The notes under the pieces were generated by a model, which ran no database searches, had not been told where the DNA came from, and saw only the letters and a program-made list of their open reading frames with translations. From Acidobacteriota bacterium (GTDB lineage Bacteria > Acidobacteriota > Blastocatellia > Pyrinomonadales > Pyrinomonadaceae): a stretch of DNA of 64,000 bases. Made by a program: the position numbers and the translations under genes. This document shows, piece after piece, positions 27,109-35,228 of the stretch. The stretch lies in NCBI GenBank assembly GCA_020199775.1, contig JAIVJZ010000001.1, positions 1-64,000 of the forward strand, read 5' to 3'. Within the stretch, counting starts at the first letter, position 1. Every line of letters begins with the position of its first letter.

Positions 27109-30100
27109 CTAAAACATCAGGTCGAAGTGGCCTTCGAGGACGCGTTCGAGTTTGCCGGTGCGCCAGCCGCGCACGCTGTCGCGCACGAGTGGCGAAGGTT
27201 CTTCGCGGTAGCGCCGGACGATCTGTTGCGAGTTGTTCGCGTCGGTCGAGGCGAGGGCGTGCGCGGCCTGTCCGCGTAGGGCGTCCGCCCCGCGACCGGG
27301 CGGTTCGTCCGGCTGCGCGACGACGCGGACGTGGACGCGCGCGCGGTTGAAAGATTTTTCGTCCTGCGGCGTTTCGAGTACATGCAAGCCCGCCTCCGCG
27401 TGCAGGAGCGAGTAGGCGGCGAAACCGGAAATCGCCGCGAGCATTTGATAAGGCTCGACGGCCGCGCTCGCGGCGTCGCCGTCCGGCATCCCCTCCGGCA
27501 TCTCCTGTAAGACCTCGAAGCGCATGCGCCGCGCCTCCGCCCAGCGGCGGTACATGCCCGCGATGCGGCGCGCGAAGTCGTTGCACGGTGCGTTGTCCGC
27601 GCCCGCGTCGCAACTGGCGCGCACCTGTAGGAAGAGGTCGCGCGGTTGTCCCGCGGCGAGGCCGCGACAGGCCGCGTCGATCAGGTAGAGTTGATGCGCG
27701 AGGCGCGCGACGAGGTCGGCGGGGAAGTGCCGGCGGTCGCGCGTCTTTTGCGAGCCGGTGAGGCGTTTGAGAAGAGAACCGGCCGTGTCGAGTCCGGTCT
27801 CGATGCGATCCATATACTCGGCCAGACCGAGCACCGCGAAGCGTTCGGGCGAATTCCAGAAGCCGGGCGCGGAGGTTTCGACGAGCGCGCCGTTTTTTCG
27901 CTCCTGCCATTCGTCGGCGTCAACCTGATCGGCGAGCGCGTCGAATTTGTCTTGCAGGAATCGCACCTCCGCGAGCGTGCCGCGCGCGTCGAGCACGATT
28001 GATTCGAGTCGCAGTTCGCGCTCCGGCGCGCTCACCTCTTCGTCGGACGCGTCGTCCGTGGACGCGCCCGGCGCGGCGTGCCCGGCGGAGGCTTCCGGCG
28101 CGTCCGGGTCTATAAACTCTACGTCGAGCGACTGGCCGCCGCGCGCGTGGACGAAGAGGAATTGATCGCCTTCGGGGAACTGGTGGTTGACGATGGTGAG
28201 CGCGAGCGGCGAGAGCAGGTAACGCTCGATGGCGCGCTTCAGCGGGCGCGCGCCGAGGTCTGCCGTGAAGCCCTTCTCCAACAGAAAGTCTAGCGCCGAC
28301 TCGTCCCACTCGACCGCCCACTGGCGCGTGCGCAAGCCCCGCCGCCTGAGCACGTCGCTCAACTCCTTGCGCAAGAGGTCGCGCATGATGCCGCGCCCCA
28401 AAGGACGAAAGACGACGACGCGATCAATGCGGTTGACGAACTCGCGCCGGAACGCGCGCATCACGGCGCGCTCGACCGCGCCCGCCGCAAACTGCGCCTG
28501 CTCCTGCGAAAAGCCGATGCTCGCCCCGTGCGGCAAAGTCGCGCCGAGGTTCGAAGTCATGATCACGACGCAGTGGCGAAAGTCGGCCGTGTTGCCGCGC
28601 CGGTCGGTGAGCCGCCCGTCGTCGAAGACTTGCAGGAACAAGTCCCACACCTGCGGGTGCGCCTTCTCGAACTCGTCGAGCAGGACGACCGCGAACGGCT
28701 GCTTGCGAATCGAGTTGACGAGCGCGGTGCTCTCCTCGGCCGCGCCGCTGTCGCGCGCCTCGCCCAGAATCCGGTCGAGCGCGTCGGGCGTTTGAAACTC
28801 GCTCATGTCGAGGCGAATCATGCGCTCGGGCGAGCCGAAGAGAAACTCCGCGAGCGTCTTGGCGATCTCGGTCTTGCCCGTGCCCGTCGGGCCGACGAAG
28901 AGAAAGACGCCTTGCGGGCGCGTCGGGTCGGTCAAGCCCGCCTTGACCATCGCCACGCGTTCGACGAGACATTCGACCGCTTCGGGCTGGCCGAGCACGC
29001 GCGCCTCGAAGAAGCCGCGCAGGTCTTTCAGGTCGAGACCTTCGCGGTCGTCCAAGATGCTCACGGGCAGCCCCGTCAACTGCGAGAGCGTGACGAGCAG
29101 ATCGTCGAGCGTCATTTCGCCCGCCGTGCCCGTCGTCACAGCCGAGCCGTGCGCCCCGTTGCCGGTCGCGCCGCGCTCGATCAAGAGGCGGCGATGGGTC
29201 GAGTCGAGCAACAACAGCAGATTGCCGGGCGCGGCCTTGTCGGCGAGATATTGTTTGGCGAGTTGGAAGGCTTCCTGCAAGGTCTGCTCGGAGATGCGCG
29301 GCGCGCCGCCGGCGTTGGCGGCGCGAGTTGTTTCGCCGGAGCCTTCCTGCGCGGCCGTCGTCGTCCGGTGCTGTGCCGCCCAACGTCGCGCGACTTCCAA
29401 AGTCTCCTCGTCGCCGAGCGCGCTCGCGCGGCACGTCTCCAACGAAGTGCGCAGCTTCGGGCGCATCTGCATCAACTTTTCGTACGCCGCCGAAGGCGTC
29501 TCGCCGATTATTTTAACCGCGCCGCTCTCGATGTGCGGCAGCAACAGATCGAGCAAGCCCGAAGGGTTATACTGGTGACGACCCGCCCAGGCGAGTTCGT
29601 GAAAGTTCGGCACGACCCAGAGCACGCGCTTGCCGCCGATTTCGCGCACGAGCGTCTGCACACGCCCTTCGAGTTGGCCGATGTATTGCTGCCCGGCCAA
29701 CACGTCCGCCGCCGACGCTTCCAGAATGATCCAATGCTCGCGTTGCAGACGCCGCGCCAGCACGCGCACGAGCGCGGTCTTCCCGACGCCCGAATCGCCC
29801 ACCAGCAACACCGAGCGCGGCGGCTCTTTCCTGATGGCCGTCTCCATCTCCAACACGCGCTCGCGCACCTCTTCGAGCATCAACACGCCTTCCGGGGCGT
29901 CGGCGTCTTCCACCGCGCCGTCCCCCGCGTCGAGCGTCCACACGCGCCCGAACGAACGCAGAAAATCGAGATCGACGTGCGCCCCTTTCCAAGAGTTGAA
30001 CTCGTTCAGCAATCCGGGCGGCAGCACGTCCTTGAGATCGTCGAAGACGGTCGTGAGCAGTTCGATCTGATCGGCCGCGAGCGCGTAGAGCGCGTCGCCG

Positions 30101-30960
30101 AAGCTGACCTCGCGTTCGCCGCGCGCCACGCGACTCGCGACAAACTCGCGCAGCGATTGCAGCGCGGTGAATTCGCCCCACGCGCCCTTGATGTGCAGCA
30201 GCAGCGGGACGAGGACGGGGCGGTCGGCGGCGCGCGCGTCGAGGGCGTGCAGGGCGTAATAGCCCGGCCAGTAGTAGAACTCGTTGATGTGCGCGAGCAG
30301 CGACTCAACTGCGTCCGACCCGTCGCGGCGTTCGGCCAACGCTTCGAGCGCCATGCAGGCGACGACGACGTTCGACTCACGAGCAAACTCGATGAGGTCG
30401 CGCGTCGTGTAGTAATAGCCCTGACACAACTTGACGCCCTTGCGAAAACATTCGTGCTGGCGCAACTCGGCCGGGCGCGAACTCCGCTGGTAATGCGCGT
30501 CCATCGCCGCGGCGAGCGCATAGACGTTCAACTCGTTCACCCCGCCGCAGGAGGACTCGCTCGCTTCCCCCGGTTCGGCCGAAGTTTGGCTCGCTACATC
30601 GGTGCGGAAGGCGTCCGAGAGCGTCGCCGCCTCGTCCGACGGAATCTTCTTTGAAGTCTCGCCTGTTTGAGTCGTCTCCGGCGTGACCTCCGGCGTGACC
30701 TCCGGCGTGACTTCCGGCATCTCGGCCGTCAGTTCCGGCGTCACTTCCGGTGTCTCAGTCGTCTCGGCCGTGTCCTGCCCCGGCGGTTCGGGTGACACGT
30801 GAACGGGCTTGGGCGTCGCACTCGGGGGCGGCAATTCCCGTCGCTCATCCTCCGCGTGCGCGCCGCGCCGCCGGCGCGCGAGCGAGCGCGCGAGATACGC
30901 GTTGACGCCCACGGAGAGCAGGCACAACAGGACGAGTCCGGCGATGATCAGTTGCGTCAT
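27109..30960 (-). CDS. Membrane-anchored ClpA/B-like ATPase fused to a release-factor-like domain
   Basis: This 1283-residue protein starts with a membrane helix (about 4-24) and a Pro/Thr/Glu linker with EVTPEVTPE repeats (65-100). An unrecognised helical domain (about 140-350) stands in place of the Clp N domain. AAA1 has Walker A GDSGVGKT (about 388-395) but its Walker B (VLWVVPNFHEL, 446-456) has lost the Asp-Glu pair. AAA2 has Walker A GPTGTGKT (690-697), intact Walker B VVLLDEFEKAHP (758-769), the arginine segment REFVNRIDRVVVFRPL and sensor 2 ADLGARPLKRAIE. The C-terminal 300 residues (about 983-1283) resemble class I release factors: a PCRF-like region (APGFWNSPERFAVL), AAYSLLHAEAGLHVL, and VRRYREEPSPLVRD, RTGKLERVLEGHFDL. 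The GGQ segment is absent. Function is unknown. Confidence 0.85.
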   Translation of the reverse strand: MTQLIIAGLVLLCLLSVGVNAYLARSLARRRRGAHAEDERRELPPPSATPKPVHVSPEPPGQDTAETTETPEVTPELTAEMPEVTPEVTPEVTPETTQTGETSKKIPSDEAATLSDAFRTDVASQTSAEPGEASESSCGGVNELNVYALAAAMDAHYQRSSRPAELRQHECFRKGVKLCQGYYYTTRDLIEFARESNVVVACMALEALAERRDGSDAVESLLAHINEFYYWPGYYALHALDARAADRPVLVPLLLHIKGAWGEFTALQSLREFVASRVARGEREVSFGDALYALAADQIELLTTVFDDLKDVLPPGLLNEFNSWKGAHVDLDFLRSFGRVWTLDAGDGAVEDADAPEGVLMLEEVRERVLEMETAIRKEPPRSVLLVGDSGVGKTALVRVLARRLQREHWIILEASAADVLAGQQYIGQLEGRVQTLVREIGGKRVLWVVPNFHELAWAGRHQYNPSGLLDLLLPHIESGAVKIIGETPSAAYEKLMQMRPKLRTSLETCRASALGDEETLEVARRWAAQHRTTTAAQEGSGETTRAANAGGAPRISEQTLQEAFQLAKQYLADKAAPGNLLLLLDSTHRRLLIERGATGNGAHGSAVTTGTAGEMTLDDLLVTLSQLTGLPVSILDDREGLDLKDLRGFFEARVLGQPEAVECLVERVAMVKAGLTDPTRPQGVFLFVGPTGTGKTEIAKTLAEFLFGSPERMIRLDMSEFQTPDALDRILGEARDSGAAEESTALVNSIRKQPFAVVLLDEFEKAHPQVWDLFLQVFDDGRLTDRRGNTADFRHCVVIMTSNLGATLPHGASIGFSQEQAQFAAGAVERAVMRAFRREFVNRIDRVVVFRPLGRGIMRDLLRKELSDVLRRRGLRTRQWAVEWDESALDFLLEKGFTADLGARPLKRAIERYLLSPLALTIVNHQFPEGDQFLFVHARGGQSLDVEFIDPDAPEASAGHAAPGASTDDASDEEVSAPERELRLESIVLDARGTLAEVRFLQDKFDALADQVDADEWQERKNGALVETSAPGFWNSPERFAVLGLAEYMDRIETGLDTAGSLLKRLTGSQKTRDRRHFPADLVARLAHQLYLIDAACRGLAAGQPRDLFLQVRASCDAGADNAPCNDFARRIAGMYRRWAEARRMRFEVLQEMPEGMPDGDAASAAVEPYQMLAAISGFAAYSLLHAEAGLHVLETPQDEKSFNRARVHVRVVAQPDEPPGRGADALRGQAAHALASTDANNSQQIVRRYREEPSPLVRDSVRGWRTGKLERVLEGHFDLMF

Positions 30961-31301
30961 GGGAAAAGCGACACCGTTTCTAAGGATGAAGAATTAAGCG
31001 CGCCGGGGCGTGTTCCGCAGGTCGAGCGGCGATGTTAGCACATGGAGGGGACGGGGGCGGAAGGATGACGAATGAAGAAAAGCCTCTCGAAAGCGAGCGG
31101 GCGCGAGAGCGACTGCTAACCCTCGCGCCGTTTCTCGTGCGCCGAAAGGTCATCCGGTTTTTACGTCCGCGTTCGGGTCGTTTCGCTTCGTTAATCTGTG
31201 TTGTGAGCGTCATGCCATCTCAGTTTTTTCGCGCCCATCGGTTATAATCTTCCTTTACCGAAACATCTCATTTCATTCGCGCTAATTTCCGAGGAGTAAG
31301 T
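30961..31301. other. Divergent promoter region
   Basis: This 341-nt gap separates the Clp-like ATPase (minus) and the aconitase-family gene (plus). A perfect -10 TATAAT lies at 31243-31248, upstream of the plus gene, with only a weak -35. A small inverted repeat GGCGCGAG/CTCGCGCC lies at 31100-31129. I see no gene or RNA in it. Confidence 0.6.
31243..31248 (+). promoter_or_regulatory. Candidate -10 element upstream of the aconitase-family gene
   Basis: TATAAT matches the -10 consensus exactly. The -35 position 17 nt upstream (TCAGTT) is poor. The predicted 5' leader would be about 47 nt, ending in a GAGGAG ribosome site before the ATG at 31302. Confidence 0.5.
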
Positions 31302-33302
31302 ATGACCGCTGAGAAGATCGCCAAACGCCCCGGCACCATCAAGTTCGACGGGCGCATCCTGTTTCTGACCGACGACACTTCGCTCATCCGTCGCCAACTC
31401 GAAGCGGGCGAGGATTTGGACTTCGACCCCGAACGCCCCCTGATGAACAACATCTCGACCGACGAGATCACGCCCGGCTGGGTCTGTTTCTACTACGACG
31501 AGACGCTCGGCCAGTACGTCTACGTCGGGATGCGCGAGGCGGCCGTGCAGAAGGACGAGGTTAAACAGGGCGGTTTCAAGGTGGTCGTCTCCGGCCTCTC
31601 GAAAGGCTGCGGGTCGTCGCGCGAAACCGCGCCCTACGCCGAGCGCGCCGCCGGGCTGGAACTCGTCATCGCACGCACCATCGAAAAAATTTACGGGCAG
31701 AACTCGCAGAACATCGGCCTTTTGACTTCGACCGACTTCGGCCTCATCGAACGCATCCGGCGCGGCGAAGAAATCCCGCTCGCCGAATTTACGCGCGGCC
31801 TCGATCCGATCTCGCAGGCGATTGTCGAATACGGCGGCCTCTTCAACTACAACAAGGCGCGGCTCGCGGGCGAGACCGTGCCGCCCGCCGTCGAAACGAA
31901 GGCGCGCCCGATGAACATCGTCGAGAAGATCATCGCGCGCCACGCCTTCGTGCGCGCGGGGCGCGTCGGCGTCGAGGCGGTCAAGCCGGGCGACGCGCTC
32001 TTTGCCGTGGCCGACGTGCGCTTCTCGCACGAGTACGTCACGCCGATGGCCGAGTCGCTGTTCAAGGGCGCGCTCGGCGCGGACGCGCAGGTGACGGAGG
32101 CCGAATCAGTCTACGCGTTTCGCGATCACCTGACATTCTTAGGGCGCGTCATGTCGGACGACAAGAAGAAGATGGGCTTGCTCGAACGCGCCGACGGGCT
32201 GGCCGTGACGCAGGAGAATTTCACGGCGATACAGGGCATCAAACTTTACGGCGGCACGGAAGCGACGGGCTCCGAGGCCATCTGCCACAACGCCGTCGTC
32301 GAAGACATCGCGCTGCCCGGCCAACTCGTCATCGGCACGGACTCGCACACCTGCATGGCGGGCGTACTCGGCTGCTTCGCCTTCGGCGTCGGCTCGACCG
32401 ACATGGCGAACGCGTGGTACACGAAAGACATCCGCGTCAAAGTGCCGGAGACCGTCCGCTTCGTCCTCAGCGGCAGAAAGCGCGCCGACGTGTCGGCCAA
32501 AGACGTGATGCTCAAAATCCTCTCGACCGATTACATGAAAGAGGGCCGTGGGATCGGTCAGGTCTTGGAGTTCGCGGGCGAGGGACTCGCGGAGATGTCC
32601 ATCGACGAGCGCGCGACTCTGACCAACATGGCCGTCGAAGCCGGGGGCACGACCGGCATCATCGAACCCGACGAAGTGACGCTCGAGTATCTCGTCCGTT
32701 CGCGCGGACTCGACGCCGCAGAGATTCTGCGCGGTTTCCTCAAGAGCGACCCCGACGCGGAGTATGCCGCGACGTTCGAGATCAACCTCGACGAGATTCG
32801 GCCGATGGTGGCGACGCCCGGCGACCCGCGCAACGGCGTCAACATCACAGACCTCGACGGAGAGGTGAAGATCGACGCGGCCTACGGCGGCTCGTGTACG
32901 GGCGGCAAGATGGCCGACATGGACATGTACGCGGCCGTCCTTAGTCGCGCCGTCGCGCAGGGGCGGAGGGTCGCGCCGGGCGTGCGCCTCTACCTGCAAT
33001 TCGGCTCGCAGAAGATCAAACAGTATGCGCGCGAACGCGGCTACATAGAGATTTTCGAGCGCGCGGGCGCGGAGTTGATCGACCCTTCGTGCGGCGCGTG
33101 CATCAACGCGGGGCCGGGCGCGTCGAAGACTTCGGAGACCGTCACGGTGAGCGCGCAGAACCGCAACTTCCCCGGCCGCAGCGGCCCCGGCAAGGTTTAT
33201 CTCGCGTCGCCGTACGTCGTCGCCGCGTCGGCGATTGCGGGGCACATCGTCGAGCCGGAAGAGTTTTTGCGGGAACGCGAAGAGGAGTTGGTCGGCGCGT
33301 GA
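31302..33302 (+). CDS. Aconitase/isopropylmalate-dehydratase-family enzyme, swivel domain fused at the N terminus
   Basis: The 666-residue protein begins with a LeuD-type swivel domain (about 1-170) carrying SGLSKGCGSSRETAPYAE, the substrate-binding loop. A LeuC/aconitase-type [4Fe-4S] body (about 200-660) follows. The expected iron ligands are C532 in GGSCTGGKMADMD, and C597 and C600 in DPSCGACINAG; GTDSHTCMAG lies at about 345. In most aconitases the swivel domain is C-terminal or a separate subunit, so this order is inverted. The enzyme isomerises a hydroxy di- or tricarboxylic acid by dehydration and rehydration; the exact substrate cannot be read from the sequence. No leu or citrate-cycle partner lies nearby. 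GAGGAG lies at the right distance before the ATG. Confidence 0.88.
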   Translation: MTAEKIAKRPGTIKFDGRILFLTDDTSLIRRQLEAGEDLDFDPERPLMNNISTDEITPGWVCFYYDETLGQYVYVGMREAAVQKDEVKQGGFKVVVSGLSKGCGSSRETAPYAERAAGLELVIARTIEKIYGQNSQNIGLLTSTDFGLIERIRRGEEIPLAEFTRGLDPISQAIVEYGGLFNYNKARLAGETVPPAVETKARPMNIVEKIIARHAFVRAGRVGVEAVKPGDALFAVADVRFSHEYVTPMAESLFKGALGADAQVTEAESVYAFRDHLTFLGRVMSDDKKKMGLLERADGLAVTQENFTAIQGIKLYGGTEATGSEAICHNAVVEDIALPGQLVIGTDSHTCMAGVLGCFAFGVGSTDMANAWYTKDIRVKVPETVRFVLSGRKRADVSAKDVMLKILSTDYMKEGRGIGQVLEFAGEGLAEMSIDERATLTNMAVEAGGTTGIIEPDEVTLEYLVRSRGLDAAEILRGFLKSDPDAEYAATFEINLDEIRPMVATPGDPRNGVNITDLDGEVKIDAAYGGSCTGGKMADMDMYAAVLSRAVAQGRRVAPGVRLYLQFGSQKIKQYARERGYIEIFERAGAELIDPSCGACINAGPGASKTSETVTVSAQNRNFPGRSGPGKVYLASPYVVAASAIAGHIVEPEEFLREREEELVGA

Positions 33303-33880
33303 AAGGGATCGGCAAGGGGCGTCTCAGCGCGGATCACTCGCCGAAGTACGAACGCGTGGAGCGCGAGCGGCGATATCTCCTGCGCGAGTTGCCGCCCGGA
33401 TTGAAGGTCAACGACACCCACGCGCAAATCACCGACAACTACATCACGGGCACGCGCCTGCGCCTGCGCAAAGCGCGCTGGCCGCAAACGAACGAGTGGA
33501 CGCTGAAACTCACGCAGAAGCACGCGCCCGCGCCGCCCGACTTCTCGCGCACGCTCATCACGAGCATCTACCTGAACGAGTACGAGTACGAAGTGTTCTC
33601 CGTCTTCGAGGCGAACGAGATACGCAAGAACCGTTACCCCTACGAGCACGAAGGGCGCAAGTATTCCGTAGACGTTTTCCTCGGCGCGCTCCACGGCCTC
33701 GTCCTCGCGGAGACGGATTTCGACGCAGACAGCGAGATGGACAACTTCCCCCCGCCGCCTTTCGCCGCGCTCGACGTGACGCACGACGAACTGTTCACCG
33801 GCGGCCGTCTCGTCTACCTGACGATTGACGAACTGCGCGCCGAGTTCAAAGCGCGCGTCGAGAAATGGGAGGGTCAGTGA
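33299..33880 (+). CDS. CYTH-domain phosphohydrolase-like protein
   Basis: This 193-residue protein starts at GTG 33299, overlapping the previous stop (GTGA). The N-terminal ExExK-type motif of the CYTH (triphosphate tunnel) superfamily is present as YERVERERRYLL, with Arg in place of Lys. Charged beta strands such as TRLRLRKARW and WTLKLTQKH line the tunnel, and FLGALHGLVLAETDFD follows. Members hydrolyse inorganic or organic triphosphates, or act as adenylate cyclases. It forms a tight cluster with the DUF2905 gene, the two sharing a TGATG overlap. Substrate unknown. Confidence 0.87.
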   Translation: MKGIGKGRLSADHSPKYERVERERRYLLRELPPGLKVNDTHAQITDNYITGTRLRLRKARWPQTNEWTLKLTQKHAPAPPDFSRTLITSIYLNEYEYEVFSVFEANEIRKNRYPYEHEGRKYSVDVFLGALHGLVLAETDFDADSEMDNFPPPPFAALDVTHDELFTGGRLVYLTIDELRAEFKARVEKWEGQ

Positions 33881-34101
33881 TGGACGCGCGCGGCGGCGGC
33901 CTGTTCGTGATTCTCGTCGGCGTCGCCGTGGTCGTCGTCGGGCTGCTGGTCTACGCGGGCGCGCTGTCGTGGTTCGGGCGGCTGCCGGGCGATCTCAATT
34001 TCGGCGGCCGGCGCACGCGGGTCTTCATCCCGCTCACCTCGATGCTCATCGTCTCGCTCGTCCTGAGCCTCGTCATATATCTCCTGCGCCGCTTCTTCTG
34101 A
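33880..34101 (+). CDS. DUF2905-family small membrane protein
   Basis: This 73-residue protein has two hydrophobic helices: about residues 8-28 and 48-68. The family-typical WFGRLPGDLNF segment, followed by RVFIPLTSMLIVS, joins them. The function of DUF2905 is unknown; it is often near ruvC, ruvA or queA in other genomes, which are not seen here. Its ATG overlaps the TGA of the CYTH gene. Confidence 0.93.
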   Translation: MDARGGGLFVILVGVAVVVVGLLVYAGALSWFGRLPGDLNFGGRRTRVFIPLTSMLIVSLVLSLVIYLLRRFF

Positions 34102-34111
34102 TTAACCGAAC

Positions 34112-34600
34112 ATGCCGGACACCGCCGCCGCCACCGCGCCAACCATCTACACCATCGGACACGGACGCCACGCGTGGGCTGACTTTCTCGCGCTCCTGCG
34201 CGAGCACGAGATCGCGCTCGTCTGCGACGTGCGGAGCGCGGCGCGCTCGCGCTGGCCGCAGTTCAACGGGCGCGTGTTGGAGGCGAGCTTGAAAGAGGCG
34301 CGCATCGGTTACGAGTGGCTGCCGGAGTGCGGCGGCAAGGTGGTCGCGCCGCCGCAGGAGTTGGCGCGCGGGCTGGAACGAATTATGGAACTGGCGGCCG
34401 AGGTGTGCGTCGCGTTGATGTGCTCCGAGTCGCACCCGCTGACGCGCCACGCGCGGCCGCGCGCGAACTGCCACCGCGTCGGCCTGCTCTCCACGCCGCT
34501 CCGCGCACGCGGCGCGCGCATCATACACATCCTGCCCGGCGGCGACACCCTCGAAGTTGACGAAGACGGGCTGCCTTCCATCTGGAAGGAAGATACTTAA
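34112..34600 (+). CDS. DUF488-family protein
   Basis: This 162-residue protein begins with IYTIGHGRHAWADFLALLRE, the DUF488 signature, followed by VCDVRSAARSRWPQFNG and LMCSESHPLTRHARPRANCH. Members are small soluble proteins of unknown biochemical role, often linked to DNA or stress loci. A conserved cysteine (CSE) and the following histidine might be catalytic. It is the last gene of a plus-strand cluster, ended by hairpin C1. Confidence 0.88.
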   Translation: MPDTAAATAPTIYTIGHGRHAWADFLALLREHEIALVCDVRSAARSRWPQFNGRVLEASLKEARIGYEWLPECGGKVVAPPQELARGLERIMELAAEVCVALMCSESHPLTRHARPRANCHRVGLLSTPLRARGARIIHILPGGDTLEVDEDGLPSIWKEDT

Positions 34601-34601
34601 A

Positions 34602-34683
34602 GACGTGAATCGTGAATCGTGAATCGTGAATAGAGAAAACCTGTTTCTTTCTATTCACGATTTACGATTCACGATTCACGTCT
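34602..34683. repeat. Hairpin repeat C1 (CGTGAAT-word inverted repeat)
   Basis: Left arm (34602-34634): CGTGAAT four times, then AGA. Right arm (34649-34683): the complementary words. The loop contains GAAAACCTGTTTCTTT. It lies between two convergent genes. Confidence 0.88.
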
Positions 34684-34684
34684 T

Positions 34685-35086
34685 TTATTGTCCGGCCGTG
34701 GCGGCTCGTTCGATCTGGCGGCCGAGCGCTTCGGGGTCGAAGTAGGCGCGGAAGCGGGTGATGCGGTCGCCTTCGATTTCGAGGATGCTGACGCCTTCGT
34801 AGTTGAAGGGCGCGCCGTTTGCGGTCGTACCTTCGGTCGTCCATTCGAGCGCGGCGCGAGTGTCGTTGATGATGCGGTTGCGGAAGGTGGAACGCACCTC
34901 GCCGAAGGTGTCGCGGTACTTCGTCCAGAACTCGCGCGCGCCCGTCTGCCCCGTAAACTTTTCGGGCGCGTTGACGTTGCCCACTTCGCTCTCCTCCGCG
35001 TAGAGCGCGACCATCGCCTCCAGGTCGCGGTTCTCTTCCAACCCTCTCAGTGCTTCGATAAATTGTTCGGCCGTGTCGGCTGCCAT
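34685..35086 (-). CDS. NTF2-like (SnoaL/ketosteroid-isomerase fold) protein
   Basis: This 133-residue protein has the cone-shaped NTF2-like fold: an N-terminal helix EQFIEALRGLEENRDLEAMVALYAE, then FTGQTGAREFWTKYRDTFGEV and a C-terminal strand ITRFRAYFDPEALGR. Family members bind hydrophobic ligands or act as isomerases or hydrolases; the substrate is unknown. The ATG at 35084-35086 has GGGGAGG upstream. A longer in-frame start at 35362 would add 92 basic, low-complexity residues and is rejected. Confidence 0.85.
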   Translation of the reverse strand: MAADTAEQFIEALRGLEENRDLEAMVALYAEESEVGNVNAPEKFTGQTGAREFWTKYRDTFGEVRSTFRNRIINDTRAALEWTTEGTTANGAPFNYEGVSILEIEGDRITRFRAYFDPEALGRQIERAATAGQ

Positions 35087-35228
35087 CGATTCGTCCCTCC
35101 CCTGTTTAATCCGTTGGGCTGATTTTAGAGGGGCGCGCTTTACGAACTTTTCACGGCCGACACACTTTGCGGTGTCTTCCGGCGCGGGCGCGGAGCGAGC
35201 CGTCGAGACTTTCGACCTGAGTTTCCGA

